This document shows, one piece after another, positions 22,163-32,267 of a stretch of DNA of 64,000 nucleotides. The first letter of the stretch is position 1; every line of letters starts with the position of its first letter. The translations under genes were made by a program, and so were the position numbers. Source of the stretch: Paragorgia papillata. Lineage: Eukaryota > Cnidaria > Anthozoa > Scleralcyonacea > Coralliidae. The notes beneath the pieces are model-generated. The model saw only the letters and a program-made list of their open reading frames with translations. It was not told the DNA's origin and did not search any database. The DNA lies in contig JAWNZC010000001.1 in the NCBI GenBank assembly GCA_035771165.1, positions 3,532,501 through 3,596,500 of the forward strand, read 5' to 3'.

Positions 22163-22412
22163 TACAGTCGTTGGCACCTAAGCGTGTACACCGCCCGTCA
22201 AAACATGTTTTATGTCAACGTCAAAGTAAAATGTTTACCTTGGAAACGTATTAGGTTTACATTCGAACCAATGCATTATTGTCACATGAATGTACCCTTA
22301 GCCAATCACGTCTCGCCAATCACACGGTGTTGATTTCAAAACGGTTAACTTTGGCTTAAATTTAGAACATGTTTTGACGGGCGGTGTACACGCTTAGGTG
22401 CCAACGACTGTA
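22163..22412. mobile_element. Tc1/mariner-like MITE (246 bp, TA duplication)
   Basis: TA at 22163-22164 and 22411-22412 flanks an element with perfect 45-bp inverted repeats beginning CAGTCGTTGGCACCTAAGCG. No ORF inside. The flawless arms suggest recent activity or gene conversion. Confidence 0.9.
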
Positions 22413-22534
22413 TTTTACTCTGCAGGGTTTTCAAACTCTGAAAATTGCACGCGTGGTTAATCGCGCGGGCAAAACTTGTTGGGCGCGCGATTATGTTTTA
22501 TGTAAACAGAGTGGTAGAAATTATAAGCGCTTTG

Positions 22535-22635
<101 letters not shown>

Positions 22636-22844
22636 TAAACACGGTTACCTTTCACCACACTGATTTTCAAAGGGCCGTGTGGGTATTACACATAGGAAAA
22701 ATATTTTAAAGAATATGAAGAAAAAACTTTATGATTCTCTATTGAGAGAATCATAAAATTTCCTCTTCTTACACAAATATCTACAATTTATATTATTTAA
22801 TAGTTGAGTCGGTTTCCTTTGTTTTTTTGTAGGGATGTATCTAT

Positions 22845-23205
22845 GATAAATACCTGGTAAGAGGTATAAATACAGATATATACCTCTTCAAGAGGTATAA
22901 GTAATAGATAAATCCCGAGAACGAGGGATGTATGCTATATAAAGACCCGAGCTGCGCAGCGTCCGAGGGCTTTATATCGCATACATCCCGACGATCGAGG
23001 GATTTATCTGACTTAATTTATTATCGAGGAGGTTGTCTTTTTTTTCCACCTTGGACAAAGATTTTCCTTGTTTTTTTCTTCATTTCGTATCTAATTAGTA
23101 TTCAAGGTCTTTATGCGATATAAAGACCTCGGAAGAACAAAGAAAACCGACTCGATAATAAATTAAATACAGATATATACCTCTTCAAGAGGCACTTTAT
23201 TAATA
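22845..23205. mobile_element. Foldback region with GAGGTATA and TTTATATCGCATACATCCC arms
   Basis: GATATATACCTCTTCAAGAGG occurs at about 22876 and 23170, and GGGATGTATGC-ATATAAAGACC around 22925 mirrors GGGCTTTATATCGCATACATCCC around 22967. GATAATAAATTAAATACAG at 23153 mirrors TAATTTATTATCGAG at 23015. Several nested inverted repeats; no gene. Confidence 0.6.
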
Positions 23206-23287
23206 TACATAACAAAATTACTGCATCCTGATTGGCCGGGAAAAATGCAATTTTAAACTAATACAGTGCAGAAAAGGTGCAATCAGT

Positions 23288-24932
23288 GCAAATAACAATC
23301 TCGTTCCCAGAGCCCACGTTCCCCACCCGGGAAACGAGAGACTCTGGGATAATCCGTTTCACATCGATATTTCATTGGCTGATGAACACAGTGAACTCTA
23401 TATAACTCTTCTTCCGGATAACAAGAATCCTGTGATGGCGTGAACGGATTATCCCAGAGCCTAACCTGAATGTCAGGCCTTTATTTGTTCCCGCCTTCCG
23501 CTAAACCCGGTAGCGCGGGCAGAGGTGCGGGCGAGCGAGAAGGCGAGAAAAATAAAGGCCTGAGGAAACTCTTAACAAACTGTCTTCCGCCCACTTTGCT
23601 ATTTTTAAACATGAACGAGTATGATTGATATGAGTTGTCAAAAGAACAAAGCGTATGTTTTGATTTCATCCCACAGAAATATATAGTCTTTCTCCGCGTC
23701 TGGTTTTAGTCCACACTAGTCTAGGTAGACTTGCAATAAATACACGAGCTCGAATTGAAGGCGTTTGTCCATGGTATCTAGACCCGATCTAGAGAAGAAG
23801 TTGAAGAAATATTGATTCAAAATTCCACCATAATAAAAGATAAACACGATTTGATAGCCGCCTTGATATAGTTTCGACTAAATTAATAAAATATATAATT
23901 TTGTAGCACAGGCTAGAACGTTGGAGAAAAGGATCGACTGGATATTGATATTTTATATTAAAAACAAACGCAATAGTTTGGAATTATTTTATACAGTTTT
24001 AGAATTAAAATTTTAGAATGCAGGTAGGCCATTTAATATTAATATTGATACATATTAAATTATAAACACGTCTCAACCGTATAAACTCAGTCATCCACAA
24101 CTAAGACTATGCTCCGAGATTCCCATTTCACAACTTACGGGTCCACTTTTCTGACAACTATTGTTCAGCACTGCCATAAACAACTTGGACTTTCGCATCG
24201 GCTTCGCGTTCACTGAGTAGCCATCGTCCCTGATCATCGAACGAAGGACCCAAGTAGACTGCTTTTCGCAAGCTAGGTCTCCACCTGCTACAACGAAATT
24301 CCTCACTGTGCCATGTTGAAGTCGATGAAGTTCAGAGAACACAAATGGCAATATCTGATATATCAGACTTTCACCAAAACCAGTGGGCAAAACAGCAAAG
24401 ATATCTTGGCTGTCAACAGCGAGGTCAACAGGCAACAGCAAGCTTTCGAATGCCGTTTGTTCTGGTTTCAAAGACTCATTGCCGAAATGTGTCAATGAAT
24501 TTAACAAAGCGGTTTCGAAAAGTCTTTCTATGGTTTGATTTCCGACATAATAAATGATTAAATGAATGAATTGGTCACAGAATCGTACACGATAAACACA
24601 TTCGAGAAATGGCGATGACCTTGTCACGGTGCACCTTCAAGGTGCACCTTTGGGCAAGTTGTTTATCTGAATGAACCAATCAAAATCCTTACTTCAATTA
24701 GTCAGCCAATCAGAGCTCCCGTCCATGAGATGGACGGATTCCCCACAGTTTTGTTAAGAGTTTCCTCAGGCCTTTGTTTTTCTCGCCTTCTCGCTCGCCC
24801 GCACCTCTGCCCGCGCTACCGGGTTTAGCGGAAGGCGGGAACAAATAAAGGCCTGACATTCAGGTTACCCAGAGCCTCTCGTTTCCCGCCCGCTGGGTAA
24901 GGGGAACGTTGGCTCTGGGAACGAGATTGTGC
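23288..24932 (-). mobile_element. Long-inverted-repeat element enclosing a RecQ-like fragment
   Basis: Inner arms of about 120 bp (23463-23582 and 24746-24866: AGGCCTTTATTTGTTCCCGC, CGGTAGCGCGGGCAGAGGTG, CTTAACAAACTG) are inverted copies. Outer arms (CAATCTCGTTCCCAGAGCC at about 23288 and its reverse complement at about 24915) extend them. The left arm is split by a 110-bp insert at 23347-23459 that has its own inverted ends (CTCTGGGATAATCCGTT). The 1.16-kb interior holds the helicase-like frame. Confidence 0.8.
24091..24627 (-). pseudogene. RecQ-like helicase fragment with broken Walker A
   Basis: The 178-aa frame contains SLKPEQTAFESLL, then DIFAVLPTGFGESLIYQILP near residues 75-94. This matches the RecQ/SF2 motif I region, normally PTGFGKS; here the catalytic lysine is Glu (residue 86). 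After FVFSELH the family pattern is lost, so motifs Ia-VI are absent. Function would be lost. Family helicases unwind DNA with ATP. It is either an N-terminal exon of a captured gene or part of a decayed autonomous element. Confidence 0.7.
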
Positions 24933-25104
24933 AAATAAATTAAATACAATGGAAAACATTAAGCATTCTGATTGGCTAATAAACAACTGGAAATACACCA
25001 CCCTACATGCACTCCCCCGTAGCTCCGGCCCTGCGTGCAATTTGGAGGAAAAAAGACACACTTCTGAGTTTTTCAGATAAAGGATAAAGGACTGGGGGCT
25101 AATC

Positions 25105-25455
25105 ATCCTTACTTGCAGCCAGTGGCTGAATTACGAAGGACGCAGATCAACGTGGCCGTGTCGAGGCATATCAAAGGCGCTCCAAGCAGCCGCCATGCAA
25201 CGACACAGTTCAGACCACGGATCAGAGCTAAGATGTTAGGTGTTGATCTTATGGAGGGAGGAAAACCGGAGAACCCGGCGAAAAACCCTCGAAGCACAGG
25301 AGAGTCAACTACAACTCTACTCACATGAGTCCAAGCCCGACAACGGGATCATTCCCAAGCGGTCACCCATCCAAGTACTAACCCCGTCTAACCGGGCTTA
25401 ACTTTTTGGTGAGAGACAGCGCGCCAACAGCACACGCCACCCGTGCTCCCCTGTA
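25105..25455 (-). repeat. 5S rRNA-derived SINE-like repeat, minus strand
   Basis: On the minus strand GTTAGTACTTGGATGGGTGACCG reproduces the 5S internal control region (box C), preceded by AAGCCCGGTTAGACGG. It is embedded in a longer conserved repeat (GAGCACGGGTGGCGTGTGCT at the 5' side; GGGTTTTTCGCCGGGTTCTC downstream). The plus-strand copy at 49312-49600 matches throughout. Not a true 5S gene, because the 5' and 3' thirds of 5S are replaced. Confidence 0.85.
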
Positions 25456-25484
25456 GCACTCGTCTTTCGGACTCGTGCTATATA

Positions 25485-25487
25485 TTT

Positions 25488-25522
<35 letters not shown>

Positions 25523-25527
25523 TTTGT

Positions 25528-25614
<87 letters not shown>

Positions 25615-25616
25615 TT
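25485..25616. repeat. (TTTA)n microsatellite
   Basis: About 32 TTTA units with a single TTTG interruption, next to the 5' end of the 5S-like repeat. Confidence 0.97.
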
Positions 25617-25699
25617 ACACTTTCACCCAATTGGTACACGAAGGTGTGGGACAGTACAACAGAGCTAGGCTCCAATTTAAGTACTCCCTTAAAAATGTT

Positions 25700-25705
<6 letters not shown>

Positions 25706-25786
<81 letters not shown>
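25706..25786. repeat. (TA)n microsatellite
   Basis: About 40 TA dinucleotides. A second TA run (26074-26100) flanks the other side of the palindrome that follows. Confidence 0.97.
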
Positions 25787-25788
<2 letters not shown>

Positions 25789-25847
25789 TGAGTTATGGTT
25801 CACGAAATGTTAGAGAGTGCTCAATACCATATATAGATAGAGCAAAA

Positions 25848-26069
25848 TACAAAGTATAAAGTATAGTTTTACCTTAAAGTCTTCGCTACCAGAGGTTTCA
25901 CCCTAAACGGGATCATCAGGCGACTGAAAAATATCGGTTAGTGGGCTGCTTAAATGCGTTAACGCATTTAAACAGCCCACTAACCGATATTTTTCAGTCG
26001 CCTGATGATCCCGTTTAGGGTGAAACCTCTGGTAGCGAAGACTTTAAGGTAAAACTATACTTTATACTT

Positions 26070-26072
<3 letters not shown>
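25848..26072. repeat. Near-perfect palindrome, about 220 bp
   Basis: Arms of about 108 bp are almost exact reverse complements (AAAGTATAAAGTATAGTTTT on the left; ATACTTTATACTTTG on the right) and meet at GCGTTAACGC near 25956. It has essentially no spacer and is bordered by TA repeats on both sides. The whole can extrude as a cruciform. No ORF. Confidence 0.95.
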
Positions 26073-26103
<31 letters not shown>

Positions 26104-26224
26104 ACAATTATTCACCGAAGTGGAGGTGAATAATGCTGCACGTGTGCCGTCAAGGGGTGAATTTCCATATCAAACAAATCTTAATATCTCAAGTATGTAG
26201 TTAGATACGAAAGAGTTGTAAATC

Positions 26225-27620
26225 TTTTTATTATATGGCTGGGCTTGTTTTCGGGTCATTACGCCAAACGGCGCACGCTGATTGGTTGCTGAGAGGTCCG
26301 GAAAAAGCCGTAATGCCCTCTCGGCACTGTGAGAGGCAGTGCTTGCACTTGGAAGGAAATTTCCTTCCAAAAGGAAATTTTGGCATTTGGAAGGGGAAAA
26401 AAAAGGAAATAAAATTTGGAAGGAAATTGGAAGGAAATTTGGTCATATGGAAGGAAAATGGAAGGAAATTTTGAAATTCAAACTTTTTCAGTAATTAAAA
26501 GTTGATGAAACTGCTTATTTTTTAATTTCGGGTTCAAAAACGTGTATAAATGAAAAACACGAGTAGTAATATATGATCCGCGGGGATGCGTGGGGTTAAA
26601 TAGGGTTTTAAGCGGAAGACTGCTACACAAATAGCGCAGGCTCAATGTTTGCAATTTCTATTTTGTAGCCATTAACATATAAATCATGCAAAGAATGATT
26701 GACTCGAGTCCAGAATCAACCTCGTCAGAAGATGAGGTTGATGATGGGGCTCCAGTTCCACCTCACTTGCAACTGCAAACCGGTACAAAGCGTGCATTGA
26801 AAATTACGTTATGTTTCAAACCTTTATCTGACAATTATTCTAGTTTCCAAAGGAATAAAGAGTTTGTAAAATTTTTGTAAACTTGAAGCTTATCTTTATT
26901 AGTTATATAGTTTGGGAATGTAATTGCGAATTGTTAATTGATTATAATTTCACATTTAACATGAAAATCGCCGTTGTCTAACTTGTCTATGCCTATATCA
27001 GCTGTATGGCTCGCGCGCATTGCATATCTGCGCTTGTCCTACCGGACCTCGGAAAGCGTCGGAAATGTTCGGACCACATTCGTATTTTCTCGTTGCGAGC
27101 TTTGCCATGCACAATTTCGATCGTCGAGCCACTCGAAACAAACTGGTGAAGTGTACGATCCAAATTTAATCATTAGAAGAAGGATTTATAAGAGATTTTG
27201 GAGGGAAAACTGGAAGGAAATTTCAGATTTTGGGAAGGAAATTTTGCTAAAAAGAAGGATAAAAAAAGGAAATTTTGCTTTAGCTGAGTGGAAGTACTGG
27301 TGAGAGGGCATTACGTCCTTTTTAATGACCTGCAAGTTTTGGCGGGAAAATTACTGAGTTGATTTGAATGCAAAGAAAAGCGAATTAGATATATTCGTTG
27401 GAAAATTTTGAACAATAATACGTCCTGAAACATCAGTGTTTCTTTTTATAAAAACTTCTTATTTAAAAGCGCGAAAAATAAAAGCCTAACAGGTGTAAAC
27501 ATGAAGCGAAATGAACAAGCTCAAAAGTAAGAACTAAGGTGAACAGCGACACCTGATCAAGACAAACGTAGAACTAAAAACAGATAAGAAAACAAACCAA
27601 AAGCCATATAATAAAAGGCT
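26225..27620 (+). mobile_element. MITE with TTTTATTATATGGCT ends, interrupted by a hAT element (copy 1)
   Basis: Inverted ends TTTTATTATATGGCT (26226) and AGCCATATAATAAAA (27603). Without the 963-bp hAT insert and its 8-bp duplication the element is about 420 bp and matches 63487-63912 closely. Common internal words include GGGCTTGTTTTCGGGTCATT and GAGAGGTCCGGAAAAAGCCG. Confidence 0.85.
26329..27307 (+). mobile_element. Non-autonomous hAT transposon (963 bp, TSD GTGAGAGG)
   Basis: The element spans 26337-27299, begins CAGTGCTTGCACTT and ends AAGTGGAAGTACTG-like (inverted, 14 bp imperfect). GTGAGAGG lies on both sides (26329-26336 and 27300-27307). The uninterrupted sister sequence at 63487 has one GTGAGAGG only, which proves the insertion. 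Many subterminal GGAAGGAAATTT motifs crowd both ends, as expected for transposase binding. A short frame at 26686-26880 (acidic, MQRMIDSSPESTSSEDEVDD) may be the N-terminus of a lost transposase; no BED or RNase-H part remains. Confidence 0.93.
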
Positions 27621-27635
27621 TATAAGTTAACCTCG

Positions 27636-27775
27636 TTTTCTCGGTCTGTACGGGAAAGTATTTGCCCTCGGTTTCTCTCGCAGAAACCTCGCTCCTTCGT
27701 CGCTCGGCCTGTACGAAAACCTCAGGCAAATACTTTCCCGTACAGACCTCGAACTCGGTTAATTAGCCTTTAATA
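27636..27775. repeat. Hairpin adjoining the MITE
   Basis: GGTCTGTACGGGAAAGTATT (27652) is mirrored near 27728-27750, and CTCGGT and AACCGAG borders lie outside. The same hairpin starts after copy 2 of the MITE at about 63920, so the two travel together or form one larger repeat. Confidence 0.8.
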
Positions 27776-27779
27776 ATTG

Positions 27780-28145
27780 CAAGACTGGGGCTAATTAGAG
27801 GCTGGGGGCTTAATAAATTTTCACGTTCTATAGAAATTCATAAGTATGTTTATTCATATTTTTACAGCTGTCAACTGTTCGCCAGGAGCTAAATATAATA
27901 AAGCTCAGCAATTTAAAATCAATATAATAACTAATTTCCCTAAATAGAGGAAATACGGTATTGTTCTGATGCTTAAATCAGTATATCGGCTTTCAATTTA
28001 TAAATTAACGTTATTCTTCATAAAACGTCGCACGTGCTCGCACTTCTACATTGATTTTACTTCATAAAAATAAACTGGGGGCTTATTAGAAGGGGGCTAA
28101 ATGGAGGAAATACGGTACTTGCAAACTCATCTCTCTCTATATATA
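27780..28145. other. AT-rich spacer
   Basis: No gene or clear element. Contains CTAATTAGAGGCTGGGGGCT and its near-repeat AATAAACTGGGGGCTTATTA. Confidence 0.5.
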
Positions 28146-28852
28146 TAACAGACGTTTCGTGGACGTTTGTCAAGCTCAATTACTCAGAAAAGATTTCTGA
28201 GCCCCAGAAGACAGCTAGGTTCGAACCTGCAACCTTCTAATGACCGGTTAGACGTTCTAATGACCGGTTAGACGTTCTAACCACTGAGCTACTGCATGTG
28301 TAACGATTATCATGAAATATTTGTGTCTTCTAAAACGTAGAAAGTGGGCCCATTCTATGTAAATTATCACGTGAATCTTTAGCGTAGGTTATTCTCCGCA
28401 TTCTTTGTGATAATTAATGCTTAGCGTAGGATGATAGCGGTTTCCGCATTTCTTAAGTAGGTTTCTAGATGGTTAGTTTTAGATAAGATATAATAGAAAA
28501 ACATGTTTGTAAGACCGTATTTGGGAAACAAGGAACTTGTATAGAACTATGCGGTTTTGCCTCTACGCAAACACTTGCGTAGAATCATGATGCAATAAGC
28601 TAACACTCGCTGTAACGGTTATTATAAAAAAAGGACAACGCCTGTAAAATGGAGAGTCTCAACTACGTTAGACTCTTGTAAACGTTCAAGATAGAACTTT
28701 GTGAATAAAAGCCATTTCAGGTGTTTGACGAAGTCTTGTCACTTACCATAAAACACGCTACACATGAGCCTGAACCCTGTCTGGGGCTCAGAAATCTTTT
28801 CTGAGTAATTGAGATTGACGAACGTCCACCAAACGTCTGTTACATTACACCA
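28146..28852. mobile_element. Inverted pair of SINE-like repeats (about 700 bp)
   Basis: The left unit (28146-28300, minus) has a tRNA-like head (TAGCTCAGTGGTTAGAACG, B-box GGTTCGAACC) whose middle carries a 22-bp tandem duplication (CTAATGACCGGTTAGACGTT at 28237 and 28259). The tail is GGCTCAGAAATCTTTTCTGA and onward. The right unit (28766-28852, plus) repeats the tail. The 460 bp between, with ACGCAAACACTTGCGT near 28565, encode nothing. Confidence 0.75.
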
Positions 28853-28971
28853 AGCTCGCAAACGTACCACATGCATTACATGTATACGTACAACTTATCA
28901 TGCAACTTAGGAGCACATGTGACACGTGAATTTGCAACCTTAAAATAGCTCTCCATCTGAGCTTCAGTGGC

Positions 28972-29215
28972 TCAATGGTTACTGAGGTGCAGGTTAGAAC
29001 CTGCCTCCTCCACAGGCCCTATTGCATCATGGACAGGTCACACTGTTGAGAGGGCCTGCCAGATCGTGTAAACAAAATGGGGACTGATCCCATTATGCAC
29101 AGCGAGACTAGGCCCTAGTAACCTGCGACCAGGCCCTCAAAGCACGCATGATCGCAGGTTAAGGCCCTAGAGGCGATAGTTTTGAGAGGGCCTGCAAAAT
29201 CTTTCCGGCCGCTGT
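28972..29215 (+). repeat. tRNA-like head plus AGGCCCTA repeats
   Basis: GTGGCTCAATGGTTACTGAG and GGTTAGAACCTGC resemble A and B boxes. AGGCCCT words recur downstream (about 29015, 29110, 29130, 29162) with GAGAGGGCCTGC repeated at 29050 and 29192. Possibly a SINE relic. Confidence 0.45.
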
Positions 29216-29459
29216 TCGACAAACATACGTCCAAGTTCTTTTAACACTGTGACCCACCAGGAAATTCGGTCTAAACTTTCTTACAGATCATGACAATGAA
29301 GAAACCACGGACCGTAGAAATACGGACCTTCTGCCGATAATATTTTTAGTGACAAAAAGGAATTGAAGGAAAAAATATCTGCCGAACAAAAGCAAATTCG
29401 ACGGTCAGGAAAGTACAGGTTTTTCTTATTGTTTTTTTGTTTATTTAGCTATCGAAGAG

Positions 29460-29590
29460 TTAGAACCCTGTCTGGGGGACTGGGGCTGAGAAATCTTTTC
29501 TGAGTAATTGAGCTTGACAAACGTCCACCAAATGTCTGTTACAATACACCAAATTCGCAAACGTAACACATGCACTACAGGTATATGTAC
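29460..29590 (+). repeat. Third copy of the SINE tail
   Basis: GAACCCTGTCTGGGG, GAAATCTTTTCTGAGTAATT and ACGTCCACCAAATGTCTGTT match 28770-28895 in the same orientation and extend further downstream (ATGCACTACAGGTATA-like). Confidence 0.75.
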
Positions 29591-29685
29591 CTCATAACAT
29601 ACACAAAATTTACTTTTTGCATGAAATCTACAGAAAGAAATTTTCTTTCAATTTTTTTTTGTCATTGTATGCTTTCCACAAGTAC

Positions 29686-29770
29686 AATCACAGGTCGCCC
29701 AAACTCCTGGTGTGAGCAGTATGTATACAAGAATTTAAAACGCAAATTTCAACAAAATAAAAGTTTATGA
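29686..29770 (+). repeat. Single end of the CACAGGTCG MITE family
   Basis: CACAGGTCGCCCAAACTC followed by GTGTGAGCAGTATGTATACA matches the arms of the element at 39727-40111. The other end is not visible. Confidence 0.6.
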
Positions 29771-30180
29771 AAATTGCTGTTTTACTTGCATGTTTATTGT
29801 GTCAATACATTTGTCTTTGTGAAATTTTGGATCATTCCGTCAATTATTCCTTGAGTTTCGAAAAAAACTCAGTCATAGTCATGACATGGATTCATGATAG
29901 ATAAAGATGAACATTTTCCACTAGTCCTCTTGCTCGATCCCTATTCTGTGACGTCACCAAAATAAGTTCGAGAGAAAAGAGGACTAGGAACTAGTCTGAG
30001 GTTTACAGTTATTGTTGAATTTGTTATATAAACTTAGAGATGTTGCTAACAGTATTTTAACTTATAGTTCCGTAAATCATTAAAATATACTTACTTTTGA
30101 CAGTTCATCTCTCATGTTGTCTACCTTCAATCAGATGAGACTTGCAATGGCAATAGTTTCGAATGGCATTTGTTATATAA
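29771..30180. other. Spacer downstream of UGT2
   Basis: No gene seen. AT-rich sequence without clear repeats. Confidence 0.5.
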
Positions 30181-30184
30181 GTTG

Positions 30185-30465
30185 TTTAAGCTGAGGAAAT
30201 TGATCGGAAAGTTTATGTAAATCAGGAGGAATTTGCATCTGATTTACAACATTTGTTTAAACATTTAATTTAATTCATTTCTTTTGAAATTTGGAGTTAT
30301 TTCTAACTCCATTTTCCATTTCATATAGGCACTATGAGCTGAGAAAATCGACCAGAAAGTATATGTAAATTAGGATGAATTTGCATCCGATTTACAATGG
30401 GATATAGAGTCCCAAGAATTAGATAGAAGGCCTTCTATCTAATTCTCTGGACTCTATATCCCATA
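30185..30465. repeat. Direct repeat pair and a 68-bp perfect-stem palindrome
   Basis: AGCTGAGGAAATTGATCGGA at 30191 and AGCTGAGAAAATCGACCAGA at 30331 start two copies of a segment ending in a TGATTTACAA word. Next to the second copy, 30398-30465 folds on itself (ATGGGATATAGAGTCC against GGACTCTATATCCCAT; AGAATTAGATAGAAGG against CCTTCTATCTAATTCT). Confidence 0.8.
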
Positions 30466-30737
30466 GAGCACGAGTGACCATTCTCTAACCACTCAGCCAA
30501 TCCCGATCGTCGAGAATTTCAACGCTCTATATTCCATAGTGTTTTGATTCATCAAGATTAGACATACTACTAAGTGAGCTGTATATATAGACTCCACTGC
30601 AAAGAACTTTTGTTTTTTGACATAGCACAGTGAGCTCTCTATACTGATAGAGTCGCTAATGAATTCAATAATGTTTTGAGTAACTATATTCTTTCCTTCA
30701 ACAGCGCTAGCACAAGAAACAAACCATGTTTATATCT

Positions 30738-32267
30738 TTATAGTTTCGTTATCTTTTCCTTTCTCTGACAGCAATGGTAGAAGCAGAAACAAACCAACTT
30801 GATGAAAATAAAGAGAAAAATATGCCAAACTAGAAAACAAACAGCCAAGATATCCAAGCCTAAGTACTGCCAAAGAGGAATGTCTTGTCCCCAAGATCTC
30901 AGATGATCTGCACCAAAGGTAAGTACATGATTAATCCAGAATGCTGCTTCTTCTACAGGGGGGACTCTCTTTGCTTGTATGATGGCTGAAGCTTTCTGTG
31001 CGCATGCTCTGTATTCAGGGTTGGTAATTACCTCATCAATAGCAGAAACTAAGTCCTCTACGACAAAAGTACTTAGGTCCAGTGTCAATGCAAAACCATT
31101 CCGAACGATGCTTGCAGCATTGTGCGGTTGATCCCCAAATACAGGGAACCCAATCATTGGAACTCCAGAAAAAAGCGCTTCTTGTATGCCACTGCAACCA
31201 CAGTGTGTAATAAACAGTCGTGTGTTTTTATGATGTAATAGACCAAACTGCGGAAGCCAATCACTAAACAACAGTTTATCTGAGTTAGTATAATTGGACA
31301 TTGAATATCGCATTACAAATTTATACTTTGTTTGCTGAAATACTGTAACAAGTTTGTTTAATGTTTCAATGGGCATAGCGTTTAAAATGCTTCCAAAAGA
31401 CACCACGACCACACCGTCCTTAGCATTGTCCATGAACAACTGAAATTCTTGCGGTAGTGGTTTTGGCATTGTCAATAAGTGATCGACTACTTTCACGTTA
31501 GGCATAGTAGGAGGGTTGTAGTCGAGGTAACTAGGCTGGCTGACAATCCACAGGAGTGCCTTAGCCTGGAGATCAACCACAGAGATGAACGGCTTTTCTG
31601 GAGCGTAATCACTTACAGCAGTCGAGTAACTATATATATCGCGAAAGTATAACCGGATCTCCAGAAAGGTACTGATGAACTTTTGTGAGAATGTCATTTG
31701 ATCTGTGAAGCCAATTCTTTTGTTCGGGACAACAGACGGTAAGATGGGAGTACGTGAAAATTGCGGCAGCGCCGTTGTTCCTATGAACACGAACGAAATA
31801 TCTAACTTGTAAGCAATAATGGGCAACATTCTAGGTGGCGCTGTCCCGTCCAAGATCATTAGGTCTGGTCTTTGAGTTCGGATGGCTTCAAGAAGGTGTT
31901 TGTCTCTGAGGATCTTGTCAGTTACTGTATTTATAAAGTTGATGTGTAAATGTAATGATTTTCCGTGAAAGAAACTCTCAGAAGCAGTTCTCGCTATTTC
32001 TCCAGTCACATCGACGTTTCTCAAGCTATCGTACAACAATAAGTTCACTCCCCATGCCTTAAGCTTCGGCTGCAATTGATGCGGGATGGCTATTGTTACA
32101 TTGTGACCTTGATCTTGCAATACTTTACCAACGTTGACATGTCCGATGATGTGACTGTAGACGGGAAAACACAAGATGACGATGTTGGCAGCTGAGCTCC
32201 ATTGAACTGAAACCAGGACAATTAGAAAGACTGCAAAGCCGAAGACGTTCTTAGTACATCCAGCCAT
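30738..32267 (-). CDS. UGT: UDP-glycosyltransferase (UGT family 1), single exon, copy 2
   Basis: Same role as copy 1 and exactly 509 aa when started at ATG 32267. An upstream in-frame ATG (32390) would add 41 residues ahead of the signal peptide; I prefer 32267 because copy 1 has no ATG there and the signal peptide begins at MAGCTKNVFG in both. It aligns without gaps to copy 1. It keeps His39 (YSHI), Asp140 (LMILDGTAP), the signature FITHCGCSGIQEALFSGVP, Asp382-Gln383 (FGDQPHN) and the C-terminal membrane helix. Differences concentrate in the N-terminal acceptor-binding half (for example residues 40-55 and 195-235), while the UDP-sugar half is nearly unchanged, so acceptor range may differ. 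The tail ends KITKL, which lacks copy 1's KxKxx pattern. No stops or frameshifts. Confidence 0.96.
   Translation of the reverse strand: MAGCTKNVFGFAVFLIVLVSVQWSSAANIVILCFPVYSHIIGHVNVGKVLQDQGHNVTIAIPHQLQPKLKAWGVNLLLYDSLRNVDVTGEIARTASESFFHGKSLHLHINFINTVTDKILRDKHLLEAIRTQRPDLMILDGTAPPRMLPIIAYKLDISFVFIGTTALPQFSRTPILPSVVPNKRIGFTDQMTFSQKFISTFLEIRLYFRDIYSYSTAVSDYAPEKPFISVVDLQAKALLWIVSQPSYLDYNPPTMPNVKVVDHLLTMPKPLPQEFQLFMDNAKDGVVVVSFGSILNAMPIETLNKLVTVFQQTKYKFVMRYSMSNYTNSDKLLFSDWLPQFGLLHHKNTRLFITHCGCSGIQEALFSGVPMIGFPVFGDQPHNAASIVRNGFALTLDLSTFVVEDLVSAIDEVITNPEYRACAQKASAIIQAKRVPPVEEAAFWINHVLTFGADHLRSWGQDIPLWQYLGLDILAVCFLVWHIFLFIFIKLVCFCFYHCCQRKEKITKL

Noticed and set aside
25330..25400. Possible genuine 5S rRNA gene
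   Set aside because: Only the internal promoter region matches; the first and last parts of 5S are replaced and the repeat recurs elsewhere with the same flanks.
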